This document shows positions 32,301 to 61,925 of a DNA stretch of 64,000 nt, piece after piece. The notes beneath the pieces are model-generated. The model did no database searches. It was given only the letters and a program-made list of their open reading frames with translations, and was not told the origin of the DNA. Made by a program: the position numbers and the translations under genes. The first letter of the stretch is position 1. Every line of letters begins with the position of its first letter. This stretch comes from Antilocapra americana (Eukaryota; Chordata; Mammalia; Artiodactyla; Antilocapridae): positions 5,343,902-5,407,901 of the forward strand of contig ML662465.1 of the NCBI GenBank assembly GCA_007570785.1, in the 5' to 3' direction.

Positions 32301-35300
32301 TCCCCCTCCTAGCTCCCTCCCTCCCCAGTCTCCTATCCTGATCCTGCCCCTCCCCCTCCATCCCCAGTCTTCCACCCAGATCCTGCTCACTCCTCCTCTC
32401 ACCCCCTCTCCCTCCCCAGTTTCCCACCCCTCCAAACACACATTTGAACAAGTTCTCTGAGAATATCCAGAACCTCTTCTGATTAACCCTCAGGATGTAC
32501 TTATCACATGGGGTCAGAAGACCTTCTGCAGCAAGTTTAAGGATGGCAGGTAAGAAAGAGGAGGCAGTGAGGCATGCCTGGAGTGAGATGAGACTGGAGA
32601 CAAGCAGCAGGAAAGGGGGTGGTGGCGCCTGTGCAGCAAAACCACCGCCCAGAAGCAGCAGAACCTCAGGGACAGGGAGTTCTCAGCAAAAGGTGAAACC
32701 GTGCTGGAAAAAACTCACTACGGGCTTTGCACAAAGCAAAAATCTAAAAAGGAGACAAGTTGACAAATACCAGGAACTTAGAGCCCTGGCTTGTTATCTA
32801 GCTGGTGACTTGAGACGTTGCTTCTATTCTACGGGCCTGAGTCTCTGAAAAAGGGGGGTGGGGAGAGGGCCTGAAGATGCTCATTCAGATTCTGACTTTT
32901 AATGGCTCTAACACAGTGACCCACAGGCAGGATCTGACCAGCGCTGGTCTTTTAAAATGGAAACTGTTTTAAACATTAGCCATTTTGAACCATCCAGAGA
33001 TTTCACACAAAAACATGGACTTCTGCCTTCTCTTGAAAACACCGAAGATTCAACAATCCTGGGCCCACATTCCTAAGTGACAGCAATCAGCTAGATTAGA
33101 GACCTGAGCACCCTACACACAGGGCACAGGCTCCCCATGGCAGCTTCACGAGGTCACAGGTCCCATCTCCTGCCTGGAGCTCATTCTTCTCGCTCCACCG
33201 GGCCTGAGGCTGTTGGTACTGCCTCCCACACATGCTAGCAAGGACACTTTAAGCCACAAGCAGGAGCCATTGCATGCCACTCCATAGAGCACCCTGTTGA
33301 GAAGGACATCAACTAGCTCCTGGGATGGTCATTTCAGCAAAAAGATGAAGCCAGTGGCTGGAAGCCAACTCCCAGAACAAGCTGTCCTCCTAGGACAGTG
33401 CTTAGGACACTGGGGGGAAGGACTCCTGGGCCCACAGTTAGAAGAAAGCCTGAGGGACACTGACACCACCGCCTGGGTGGGAATGGAGATCCTGGGCCTG
33501 GTCAACCTTTGAAGATGTTCATGTTCACGGCCAGGCTCTTTATTGAGGCCGGTAAGCCACAAGGCTTTCGACAGCTCTGAACCCTGATCCACCAAGATTC
33601 TTCCAGAGCTCTGCCTTCAGGCCATAGCAGAAAGGCGGCAACTCCTAGAGCTGAAACAAAATCTCTAACCTACGAAAGAGAGGCTGTCATTAGCCCCAGC
33701 AGTTATGCCATTGTGTCCTATAGAACTTCACCACCTGGAAACATTCCCTAGGAACCAAGGAAGGCTTACACACTCAGTTCTTGTCCAATTCCCCTACCTG
33801 CACCCACCCTCCCGGCCAGCAGCCTTGATCCCGGCCTCTCAGTAGGCTGCAGGAGTGAAAGTGCAGGCCAAGGAAGAGGCAGGGGTCTGGCAAGTTTGCT
33901 GATGATGGAGAACTAAGCCAACTTGCCTGCAAGGTCATAAGTGAGGATCTGACAGAGGTGGGGCAGCTCATGACTGAAGAAAACTGATGATGTGCCAGGC
34001 TCTGTGGAAGACAATGACCTACTACAGAGTTCAAAAGCCCCTGGGAAGACTGGGAAAGCCTTAAGTATTATGCACAACTTGCCTTGCCCATGTTGTTGCT
34101 GCTGCTGCTGCTAAGTCACTTTAGTCGTGTCCAACCCTGTGTGACCCCATAGATAGTAGCCCACCAGGCTCCTCCGTCCCTGGGATTCTCCAGGTAAGAA
34201 TACTGGAGTGGGTTGCTATTTCCTTCTCCAATGCATGCATCCATACTAAATCACTTCAGTCGTGTCCGACTCCATGCAACCCTATGGACAGTAGCCCACC
34301 AGGCTCCTCTCGGCAAGAATACAGGAGTGGGTTGCCATTTCCTTCTCCAGCCTTGCCCATGCAGTGAGAGTCAAAAGTGAAAAAGAAGACTGGGGCAAGG
34401 AATCACAAAATTGTTAGAAAACTCAAGTATCTTAGTGGTTTAGGTCTTTGCTCATTTTAAGAATCAGGATTGGGTTGAAAACGAGAAACCTACTTTCACA
34501 TTTTAAGGTGATCAAAATCTTATTCCCCATCACTCCTGCTCCAATTATTTCCCCTAAAACTTTGGTCCCATTTTGGGATTCCCTGGTGACTCAGATGGTA
34601 AAGAATCTGCCTACAATGCAGGAGACCTGGGTTCAATCCCTGGGTCTGGAAGATCCCCTGGAGAAGGGAATGGTAACCCACTCCAGTATTCTTGCCTGGG
34701 GAATTCCATGGATAGAGAAGCCTGTTGGGCTACAGTCTGTGGGGGTGGAAAGAGTCGAACACAACTGAGCAAGTAACACATCCTTGGTCCCATTTTAAGC
34801 AGAATCACACTAAGTGGCCAGTCCCTGAAACCAGCTAACCTTACACAATGCGTACCACTATACTTCTCTTTACATTTACCTCGAACACTGAATACCTACA
34901 GTGCTGGCCAGAAACAGGTGAACTGGACGTGTTTGGTTCCCTCCAGGAATCTGAGGGGGGACAGCTAAGTCTGAGAGCAGTGAGTGCTCCAGGGATAGAG
35001 CAGGGTACTCAGTGAACAGAAGCGGCAGCAGTTCACTTGCAGGGTGGGGAGATATCAGGGAAGGCTTCGTTAGAAGAGCATGTTTAAGTAGGACCTTGGA
35101 AGATTTTTGTTAATAACAGGAATGGGAAGTAGGCATTGTGGGCAAAGGCACAGCATGACCGAAACATGAGCTGTGCAAAGCACGGGGGCAAGCTCCTGGA
35201 GTGACGCAGCTCAAGTATGCAGGCACAACAGGGCAAGTGGGGCAGGAAACTGGGTCAAAAATCTAAAAGTGGACCCCACGGTTGAGAATACTGGATACTA

Positions 35301-38300
35301 CGTTGAGGCATCTGAACTTGGCCTTAAAGAGCCCAAGGTTTTTGAGCACAGGAACCAGTGAGGAAAAAGCAGTATGGAAGATGGGCAGGACAGAAGAGAT
35401 CGCAGATGGGGCTGGCATAAAGGTTGACTTGCTTTAACAAAGTTCACAGATGCTAGGAATCAATAGGCACAATAGAGGGGAAAAGAAAGAGACGCAGATA
35501 ATTCTGGGATGTAACTGACAAGACTTTGAACTATCTGGGGGAAGGGAAAGGGAGGACAGTCAGAGACATTTCCCAGCAAACAGCATGCCTGACTCCCGGA
35601 CACAGGCAGGGCAGGTAGGGGGCAACAGGGGGCAACAGGGGGCAACAGGTGGCAACAGGGGGCAACCAGGCAAGGAGGAAGTCAGGTCCTGAGCCCCGGC
35701 AGACTCTGATCTACAGGGGCCAGGCAGGTGACACACGTGAACACAGCTGGCTACAGGAAAAGACGAACGAGTCAGTGAGGACCACAGCATGGTCCGCCTG
35801 AAATGGCTACTTGGCTCCAGCTGATCTGTCTGCTGTGTGAAAATGTAGGTCCAGAATGGCTAGATCTTTTGCTTCTTTTCACTTCAGTTCAGTCACTCAG
35901 TCGTGTCCAACTCCTTGCGACCCCATGAACCCCAGCACACCAGGCCTCCCTGTCCATCACCAACTCCCTGAGTCCACCCAAACTCATGTCCATTGAGTCG
36001 ATGATACCATCCAGCCATCTCATCCTCTGTCGTCCCCTTCTCCTCCTTCCCCTAATCCTTCCTAGCATTAGGGTCTTTTCCAATGAGTCAACTCTTTGCG
36101 TGACAAAAAATGAACAACAAACAAACTCTGATCCAGTGAAATCTCCTGATTTTCACAGACTCTGTGTAAACTCAGAAAACCCTTGTCCACGGACAGGATG
36201 TGGCCCTCACGCCACACGCTTGGAACCTCTGGTTCTGGCTGCAACTGAAGAGCCAGTGTTTGATGGACTGACCCTGGGATGAGACTGAAAAGAATGGGGG
36301 AAGAGGGCCCAACCAGAGGCGAGCGTCAAAAAGCAAACTCTAAAGCATACGAAGCACATTGGAGAGAGAGATTCTGGACTGAGGAGCAGAGGTGAACCCA
36401 AGCCCAAGCCCTGCTGGGTGCCAGAGGCAGCGAGCCAGGAAGAGGCGAGGGCAGCCCATACCTTTAGTGCCGATCCACAGCTGGTCTTGTTCTAGCTTAA
36501 AGGTAAGCCTCACTTTTCCTCCAGACTTGTTGTACATGCCGGATAATGGTACAGCTGGCAGGCGCTCCTGGGGGCACAAGAGCATGATAAAAGAGAGAGG
36601 AACCAGTAACCAGGCGAGACAGGAGAAGACAGGAGTCGAGGACATGACTGCAGGAACCTCAAGAAGTGGAGCCTGGTTCCTTTTCAGAATACTCACGATG
36701 GAGTTTGGCTTACCTGAGCACCCTTAACAGACGGCATCACGTCTTCAGGTTTTCCTTTATCCAACACTTTCCTGTGTTGCTATAAGTCAGAAAAAGATAA
36801 TTATATGAAATAGCTGACTGCATTTCTGTCTTTTACTATCTCTTTGAAAGAGGATGAAGCAAGCCTTAATGCTTTGGTTCAAAGGCTTGTCCTGACTACA
36901 GATTATGGGTCCCTGACACTACACGGCAGTGCTGTCCAGCAAAAATTTCTGTGACGGGAATATTCTGTATCTGTGCTGTCCAAAACAGTAGCCGAGAGCC
37001 ACTTGTGGTTGTTAAGCACTTGAAATATGGCTAGCATAAGAACTGAATTCTTAATATTACTAAATATTAATCAGCCGTATGTGGCTACCATAGTAGACCA
37101 AAGCTTTAGAGCAATCAGGATCTCCAGATTGCTAATTCACATAAACTTGACTTCCTTCTCTCCCTCCCCTGAAATCACCACTGAAAAGACTATATAGCTA
37201 GCTTAAAGAGAGCCACAAAGGGTGTTTGCTCTCCTGGCAGGTACAAAATGGGGACAGCCATTTCTGTCACCTCAAACTCCCACAGAAACCTGTAAGGATG
37301 TGACAATCAGCTTAGCTCCCTACAAGGGACATTTCTTCAACAAATGGGGATTCAGCCCACTGCAGAAATCTTCCCCACTATCCTACCCTCAACCAAGCTA
37401 ACCAGAAAGCTCAAGAGCCACTTTTCCAAAGAGAAATGTTAACTACTCTATAGCCTGACAATAAGCTTAATTCCACTCCCTCTTCAGGAGTTTGAAACGG
37501 CTCATAAAGGGTTCTAATTAGGCACATGGTCCCCCAAAACTGCTCTGGTCTGGCCCAAATGCCCGAATCTTGTTTCTTCTCCATCTGTGGCTTTAGAGGT
37601 ACAGTTGCTGTCTGGTCAAGCTAGAATTGTGCATAATGAGTGAGTAGAGAATAAACATTTCATTGTATTTAAATACCAGGTGGCCATAAGCCAGTTCAAA
37701 CCCTCACTGGCATGGCAGAAACCCTCTGGTTAGCAATAACTTCAAAAGCGCCAAACTACTAGCAAAAGGTCACTCTACATATCAGCCCCAGATTCTCGAA
37801 CAAGCTGATGAAAAGCTAGGAGAATGTGTCCCTCTCATTAGGCCACCTTATGCCTCATAACTGGCATCAATGGAACAAAGCTGTGTGGATTACAAGCTTA
37901 ACTTGACTCATACATCCAAGTACCTTCCGAAGAATTTTCCCTTCACTGTGGAGAACAGTTCTAAGCCTGTTAAGCTACCATTAATAACTCAAAACCTGTA
38001 TTTACGAGGCATGTTGTGCTCCAAGGGCATGACCAGGGGAAAGACTCATGTTTGACATGTTCCTATTTGACAATTTCATATGTCGTGGCAAAGGAAGATA
38101 GGAAAATGGAAATGAACTCAACTGGTTCATATCACCCCATATTTGGAGGGGAAAATGTCCAAAAAAACACCTTTTAGATGTGAAAAGAGGTTTACAACCC
38201 CTTATCTGAAACCCTATGGACAAATGTTTTGTATAAACATAATACAGTTTAAAAATACGTTACATGATATTCTCTGTGGGGGCCTTGGGAAGCACCTGTC

Positions 38301-41300
38301 ACCAAACGTGTTAACATTTCTAGAGTAAAACATGACTATCAATGCTAATTCTGGCCGGGTGTTGCTGCCTAATCTTTAAGAACACTTGGTTTTCAGACTT
38401 GGGGTTCTGGTAGCACATATAAGGGATTATAAACCTGTAACACAAAATTGCATGTCACGCTGTTGGCCATGTGCCTTGATGCCTAAGGTCACTGAAATTA
38501 ATGTTGGTCAAGGTCGGTCTTCTCTCAGAAGGATACAGGTTGAGTTGAGAATATCTATTATCTTGGAACACACTAAGAGCGGCCGGGAGGCTCTGTAACT
38601 ACAAGCGGGGTTTGCGGGGTGATAAGATCGCAAGTGACTGTTCTTTCAACCAGTTCCCTCCACAGTAAGACACTCTTACTTTTCCCAGTTGCAAAAAAGA
38701 ATCTGAATGGCTACAGTGAACACAAAACAAGGCTGGATCTCTTCCATCTGAAACAAGCAACAGAGCATGTGAAAAATCAGACCCCCATTTCATGAGAAGG
38801 AAGGAGGAAAGAAGAAAAAAATCAGTGTAGCTATCTTCCAAGTCAGCTTCGTTTGGCTTCCTGAAATAGCCAGTTTCAGAGGGACCACTGAAAGCTACTG
38901 ATTTCCCTACCTATAGAGAAAAAGGCTTGTTGATTTAAGGGAAGCCACAAGCCAAGAAACCAAATGTAAGCATTTGTATAAAATGGAGGATTAATTCTAA
39001 TAGTGGCACTTTTCTCTGGTGCTAAATAGGAGAGAAACCCGCATCTGTTTCCTTTCAATACCTGGTCTGAAGCCTGCCTTTACGAAGCCCTCATCCTAAA
39101 GCAGATAGACTTGAGACACACTGACCCGCCAGACGAGACAAAGATGCAAATCTCAGGTAGTTGTCACCTCCACTCAACAGCCAGCCGCACCCAACTGCTT
39201 GCCATAAATTTCCATCATGGACCCTGTCCGAAAAGGAGCTTATTCTAGAAAGGAGACAACCAGCCTAGGCTCGAGAAGACAAAGCCTCACTCTTCCTAGG
39301 ACCAACAATCACACAACACACTCACTTTCTGCCTGCAGAGGGGCTCCTTCTTGTTCTCTTCGGCCTTGGAGTCCTGCTGGGCAGCATCTTTGGGCGTGTT
39401 TACTGCTAAAACATCATTTATCGTGGAGCCAACCACCATGATCTTGGCCCCGCTGGTCACTTTTATTTCTCTCAATGTCTTATCCTCAGGGACAAGTCCC
39501 TTATACATGACTTTCTGCATGGCAGGCGGGAGACCTTGGGAAAAGGCAGAGGGCAATGAAAAGAAGAAATGAAAAATATTCTTTGTACGACAGACCCATA
39601 CATGAATACTGCTTTATCGCTGATCACTGTTGTGCACTTAGGTAATTTACAACCTTTCTTGAGCCTCCAGGACGTCATAAGAGTGATGACAATAGTTCCT
39701 TCTGCATGGATTTGCTTCAAGGACTAAGAGATGGGACAAATATAGAGCATTTAACGCAGCACTAGGTATTAAGTAACCGATCAACGTGTGTGCTCAGTCG
39801 TGTCCAACTCTTTGCCACCCAATGGACTGTAGTCCACCAGGCTCCTCTGTCCATGGAATTTTTCAGGCAAGAATACTGGAGTGTGTTGCCTTTTCCTTCT
39901 CCAGGGGATCTTTTCAACCCAGGGATCGAACCTACATCTCTTGTGTCTCTTGCACCGGCAGGTGGATTCTTTACCAGTAGCGTCACGTCGGGGCTTCCCT
40001 GGTGGCTCTGGCGATAAAGAGTCTGCCTGCAATGCAGGAGACCTGGGTTCAATCCCTGGGTTGGAAAGATCCCCTGGAGGAGGCCATGGCAACCCACAAC
40101 AGTATTCTTGCCTGGGAAATCCCATGAACAGAGGAGCCTGGCAGGCTACAGCCCACAGGGTCACAGAGAGTTGGATACAAGTGAGCGACGAAAGCTACCT
40201 ACCTAGTGCCATATCAGGTATCATTCCTTCCAAGTAGTTCCTCAATCGCCCTGTGACTCAAATGTTTAAGTGAACGTCCACAAACATCACGGATGTAGAA
40301 ACCAACAGTTTCTGTTTGTATGGACCTTACAGGCTAGCCAGAGAAAGCTTAAAAAGAAAATCATTTCAAATGGCAAACTGCTGTAAATAAACTTAAACTA
40401 CATAATAGGAGCTTCTGTGAAGGGGCCAGCATGATAGCCACCAGCGGTGTTTCCCAAACTTCCCTTATTAGAATTACCTGAGACATTCGCTAAAAATAAT
40501 TCCTGGCCACATTCCAAACGCACTGAATCAAACTCTCCAGGGGGAAGGGCCTAGAAGCTATAAACTTCACAAACGCCTTAGGTGATTTTATTAGAGATGT
40601 TAGAAACACGAGTTAGAAACTTGGACCTAAAAGTCAGAGCTGGGCCTGAAAGCCAGCTCAGCCGATTGGCTCTGGTTTTGGATCTCCTTTTCCCTCTCTG
40701 AATAACGGGCACATGACTACTTACTTCGGCAGACTGTCGGCAGCATTGAGAAAACTGATGTGAGAACCCAGGCAACGCCATACCTAGCACAGCGTATAGG
40801 GCAGGCAGGCGCGGTGGGGAGGGCTGTCAGCGCCACGGGGATTACCTGTAATCGAGTGAATCTTCTGTTTCAGCTCGGAGCCCGTGCTGTCCAAGGGAAA
40901 CTTGACGTCGTGCTTGGTCTTGTTCCAGATGATCTTCAGGTCCACCAGCTCCTTGCCCGCGCCGCCGCCCGCGTCCTCGCCGTTGCTGACCGAGGCCTGG
41001 GCCGCGGGGTCCCCAGGGGGCTGGGCCGGGGCCGGCTGCAGGCTGCCTCGCGCTGCGCTGGAGTCCTCGGCCGCCGCCCCCGCCGCGGCTTCGGCCTCCA
41101 CGCAGTTGAGGGGCCGCGCGGGCGCCTCGGGCGCCACGGTCTCGGCCTCCGTGTCCATGCCAGGCTCCTCCATGCCTGCAAGGGGGTTAGGGGGTGGACG
41201 CTCGCCGCGGGCCGGGCCTGGAACCAGACTCTGCGCGGGGGCCGCCGGACCGGGGCGCCCGAGCCGGGTTCCCGCCCCCCGCCCAGCGCCGGGCCACGTC

Positions 41301-41387
41301 CCCGAGGAGCGCCCGCCTCCCCCGGGCCCGACGCGGGCGCCCGCCACCCCCTCCACACTCACCATCCGGGGCCCCGGCCGCCGCCAT
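29220..41387 (-). CDS. UBFD1: UBFD1, ubiquitin-family domain-containing protein 1
   Basis: Seven minus-strand coding exons: 41363-41387, 40846-41175, 39326-39534, 36714-36779, 36462-36567, 31703-31785 and 29220-29330. They sum to 930 bases, 309 residues plus stop, equal to the human length as I recall it. After an acidic, Ala/Pro-rich N-terminus (about 1-84), a ubiquitin-like domain spans about 85-155 ([16 protein letters not shown] to KIMVVGS). It is followed by a Lys-rich linker and a conserved C-terminal domain ending [10 protein letters not shown]. Function is poorly defined; the family is annotated as ubiquitin-like and possibly an NF-kappa-B regulator. The start MAAAGAPDG matches human; the frame stays open upstream to another ATG at 41555. 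All splice sites are GT-AG. It is transcribed divergently from EARS2. Confidence 0.98.
29331..31702 (-). other. UBFD1: UBFD1 intron 6
   Basis: Contains an (AAAT)n run near 29489-29505 and a MER5 relic at 29545-29736. The rest shows no recognised element. Open frames here are antisense or chance. Confidence 0.75.
29545..29736 (+). repeat. MER5A-like hAT DNA-transposon relic
   Basis: Starts gcggtggttcccgaactcgt and ends gtttgagaaccactgcc, which are inverted ends typical of MER5. Internal phrases include gtctaacaagttcccaggtg. Confidence 0.75.
31703..31785 (-). CDS. UBFD1: UBFD1 coding exon 6
   Basis: 83 bases, completing Glu then [17 protein letters not shown] to EDYHMM. The acceptor is aatttag and the donor ATG|GTAAGT. 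Confidence 0.97.
32210..32435. repeat. C-rich minisatellite, about 51-bp period, UBFD1 intron 5
   Basis: Five diverged units carry cccagt[c/t]t[c/t]cca-type starts at 32222, 32273, 32324, 32363 and 32415 (spacings 51, 51, 39, 52). In the UBFD1 transcript strand it is G-rich, with many runs of three to five G. Confidence 0.85.
34093..34349 (+). repeat. Bov-A2 SINE dimer with 12-bp target-site duplication
   Basis: Two Bov-A units after a (tgc)n start, with ctaagtcactttagtcgtgt and taaatcacttcagtcgtgtc. The duplication GCCTTGCCCATG is exact at 34081-34092 and 34350-34361. Confidence 0.95.
34575..34783 (+). repeat. Bov-tA SINE with 13-bp target-site duplication
   Basis: The sequence gggattccctggtgactcag, ggttcaatccctgggtctgg and agagtcgaacacaactgagc. 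The duplication TTGGTCCCATTTT is exact at 34562-34574 and 34784-34796, which marks a fairly young insertion. Confidence 0.95.
35620..35669. repeat. 10-bp tandem repeat (gggcaacagg), five units
   Basis: Five tandem ten-base units; one carries t for g at its first position and the last is imperfect (gggcaaccagg). Within UBFD1 intron 5. Confidence 0.9.
35880..36103 (-). mobile_element. BovB LINE 3' end, antisense
   Basis: Reverse complement of the BovB tail: ttcagttcagtcactcagtc, ccaactccttgcgaccccat, ccaactccctgagtccaccc and tagggtcttttccaatgagt. Confidence 0.9.
36462..36567 (-). CDS. UBFD1: UBFD1 coding exon 5
   Basis: 106 bases, [17 protein letters not shown] to DQLWIGTK plus one base. The acceptor is gcccccag and the donor AAG|GTATGG. 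The preceding intron 4 is only 146 bp. Confidence 0.96.
36714..36779 (-). CDS. UBFD1: UBFD1 coding exon 4
   Basis: A 22-codon exon, [13 protein letters not shown] to SVKGAQ. The acceptor is cttatag and the donor CAG|GTAAGC. It is in phase at both ends, so skipping it would keep the frame. Confidence 0.95.
36780..39325 (-). other. UBFD1: UBFD1 intron 3
   Basis: A diverged DNA-transposon-like relic lies at about 36930-37105 (cagtgctgtccagcaaaaat ... gtatgtggctaccatagtag). 37110-39325 appears unique, with no gene or repeat I can support. Confidence 0.7.
39326..39534 (-). CDS. UBFD1: UBFD1 coding exon 3
   Basis: 209 bases encoding [18 protein letters not shown] through [12 protein letters not shown] to EPLCRQK: the second half of the ubiquitin-like fold and the linker. 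The acceptor is cccaag (AAG rather than CAG) and the donor AAA|GTGAGT. Confidence 0.97.
39785..39987 (-). repeat. Bov-tA SINE, antisense arm of an inverted pair
   Basis: The sequence gctcagtcgtgtccaactct, ttcaggcaagaatactggag and caggtggattctttaccagt. It ends about three bases before the sense copy begins. Confidence 0.92.
39991..40190 (+). repeat. Bov-tA SINE, sense arm of an inverted pair
   Basis: The sequence gggcttccctggtggctctg, gcctgcaatgcaggagacct, aacagtattcttgcctggga, ending gtgagcgac. Confidence 0.92.
40445..40590 (-). repeat. MER5-like DNA-transposon relic in UBFD1 intron 2
   Basis: Phrases tttcccaaacttcccttatt, agaattacctgagacattcg and cgccttaggtgatttta are diverged MER5-type. 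Intron 2 (39535-40845) otherwise contains the SINE pair. Confidence 0.45.
40846..41175 (-). CDS. UBFD1: UBFD1 coding exon 2
   Basis: 330 bases from [11 protein letters not shown] through an Ala/Pro/Glu-rich stretch into the start of the ubiquitin-like domain, ending HSIT plus one base. The acceptor is ttgcag and the donor CAG|GTAATC. Confidence 0.97.
41363..41387 (-). CDS. UBFD1: UBFD1 coding exon 1
   Basis: Only 25 coding bases: MAAAGAPD plus one base of Gly. The donor ATG|GTGAGT is at 41362-41361. The 187-bp intron 1 is entirely within the CpG island. Confidence 0.95.
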
Positions 41388-41790
41388 GATGATTGTGTAC
41401 AACACCCACCGCTCCCGCAGAGGCCGCCGGGAAAAGGCGAGCTGGCTGAGATTGGCCCCCGCGGCAGCCCCTGATCGCGCACGGCCCGGCCGGAAACAGG
41501 TGGAGGTTTCTATGGAGACCCGCCTCCTCCGCTTCCCCGGCCCGGCCCCTGCCACGCTTTAGCTTTCGAGAACCGAGGGGGGCGGGCCCGGGAAATCGCC
41601 CGCTCGCTGGGCTCTGCCCCCTTGAGGCCGAGCGGGGCCTCAGTCTCGGGAGGGGGGGCGTGGGCTTGCAGGCCAGGAGACCGGCGCCTTTAAGGGGCGG
41701 GGCTGCGCCTTCTGTGGCGGGAGCGGATTGGCTGGCAGGAGTCCCCGGAAGTGACGGGCGGAGAAGCCCACGTGTCCGATGCCACCCCAC
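41388..41790. promoter_or_regulatory. Divergent UBFD1/EARS2 promoter in a CpG island
   Basis: 403 bases separate the UBFD1 and EARS2 start codons, within CpG-dense DNA from about 40.9 to 41.95 kb. There is no TATA box. Visible motifs near the EARS2 side are an Sp1 box GGGGCGGGGC at 41694-41703, ATTGG (reverse CCAAT, NF-Y) at 41727-41731, an ETS/GABP site CCGGAAGTGACG at 41745-41756 and an E-box CACGTG at 41769-41774. GABP (NRF-2) sites are common in nuclear mitochondrial genes, which suits EARS2. That one element drives both genes is inference. Confidence 0.8.
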
Positions 41791-60817
<19,027 letters not shown>

Positions 60818-61048
60818 GTGAGTTCCCACAGGCAGAGCTCAGGGTCTGCACCTGCCTCCCCTGTCTCCCTCCCAGGGCCCTCTCCACTCCAGGGCTTGGT
60901 GGTCAGGCCTGCAGTCCGGCCCCAGAGCTAGCAAGAAGTTCTCAGTGAGAGTGTCACTCATGGCTCCCTGGGAAGATGCAGTCGTTCTGGCTCCAGGATT
61001 GGACCCACCTGGGTGCCACGGCAGCCCAGCCACTCACTGACTCAGTTA

Positions 61049-61323
61049 TTAGGTTGGTGCAGAAGTATTTAAGGTTTCAGACTCTGAATTTGAAATCATT
61101 ATAACTAGGCTCAAACACATCTTTATTCATCAAAATTGGAACCGTTACAATCAACGCACTTTTGCTGATGAGAAATAAGTTTGCTTATTCCTGGAGCATA
61201 AAAATCTATGCTTCAGGATAGAAGGCAATGTATAACAAAACCACATTTATTTAAGAATCTATTCCAATATCAAATGGCAAAGTTCAACAAAGTAAAACTG
61301 TAATTACTTTCGCACCAACCTAA
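61049..61323. mobile_element. Mariner (Tc1/mariner) non-autonomous element, EARS2 intron 7
   Basis: The inverted ends TTAGGTTGGTGCAGAAGTA (left) and TACTTTCGCACCAACCTAA (right) are the mariner/MADE1-type terminal repeats. The 275-bp interior has no intact frame. TA precedes the left end; the right flank is CA, so one copy of the TA duplication is altered. Confidence 0.92.
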
Positions 61324-61759
61324 CAGTTCACCTGCCAGGTGACTTCAGTTTGTCCAAGTTCCTGCACGTCCTTGAGTTTCCCTTCCTTTCCCTGCAGGGT
61401 GGAGATGATACTAGGTCTCATTGTTCACAGTCACAGGCCTCTCTAGATTGTGAGGGCACAAAGTGCTACCAAAACTGGCTTAAGCAAGAGGGGAGTGATT
61501 CGTGTACGTCATTGCAGAGGCCAAGGAGAGGGTTGACTTGAGGCCCAGGTTAATGCAGGGGCCAAAAATAATGGCACCAAGACCTCGTTTCTCCCTCTGT
61601 TCCTTTGACTTTCTGCCGCACACTCCCCCATGCCGGCCGCTCCTTCCGCAGAGGTTCTGTATTACATGGATTTGTGCGTGTCTCCCTTACCTGCATTCGG
61701 ATCAGGTGGTTCAAGGCTGAACAGCTTCTGTCCACATCTCTAGGGTCCTGCTGTCTTTA

Positions 61760-61925
61760 GGTTTTGCTTATGCTCTCTCTCTGTCTCTCTCTTTTATTCA
61801 TTTATTTTTTGGCTACGCTGGGTCTTTGTTGCAGCAGGAGGACCTGTTGCAGAGTACAAGCTCGGTGGTGGCATATGGCCCAGGTTTTGCTCTTGTCCAC
61901 ATGGTCCATGGTGGCTCACGGTTCA
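61760..61925 (-). repeat. CHR-type tRNA SINE fragment, antisense
   Basis: The sequence tttttggctacgctgggtct, ttgttgcagcaggagg and gagtacaagctcggtggtgg; diverged and lacking the tRNA end. Preceded by a (CT)n run at about 61770-61790. Confidence 0.65.

Larger units (their letters stand above)
31786..36461 (-). other. UBFD1: UBFD1 intron 5, 4.7 kb
   Basis: Holds the minisatellite, two SINEs, a 10-bp tandem array and a BovB tail, listed separately. 32450-34080 and 34800-35600 show nothing firmly recognised. Confidence 0.75.

Noticed and set aside
32032..32451. 139-codon Gly/Arg-rich minus-strand frame
   Set aside because: A product of the C-rich minisatellite, whose main spacing (51) is a multiple of three.
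34575..34783. tRNA genes suggested by A- and B-box-like motifs in Bov-tA and CHR elements
   Set aside because: The boxes belong to tRNA-derived SINEs. No complete cloverleaf with an intact acceptor stem is seen at any of these loci.
40760..41562. Several long plus-strand frames opposite UBFD1 exons 1-2
   Set aside because: Shadows of GC-rich coding and island sequence. The minus-strand frame matches UBFD1 across seven spliced exons.
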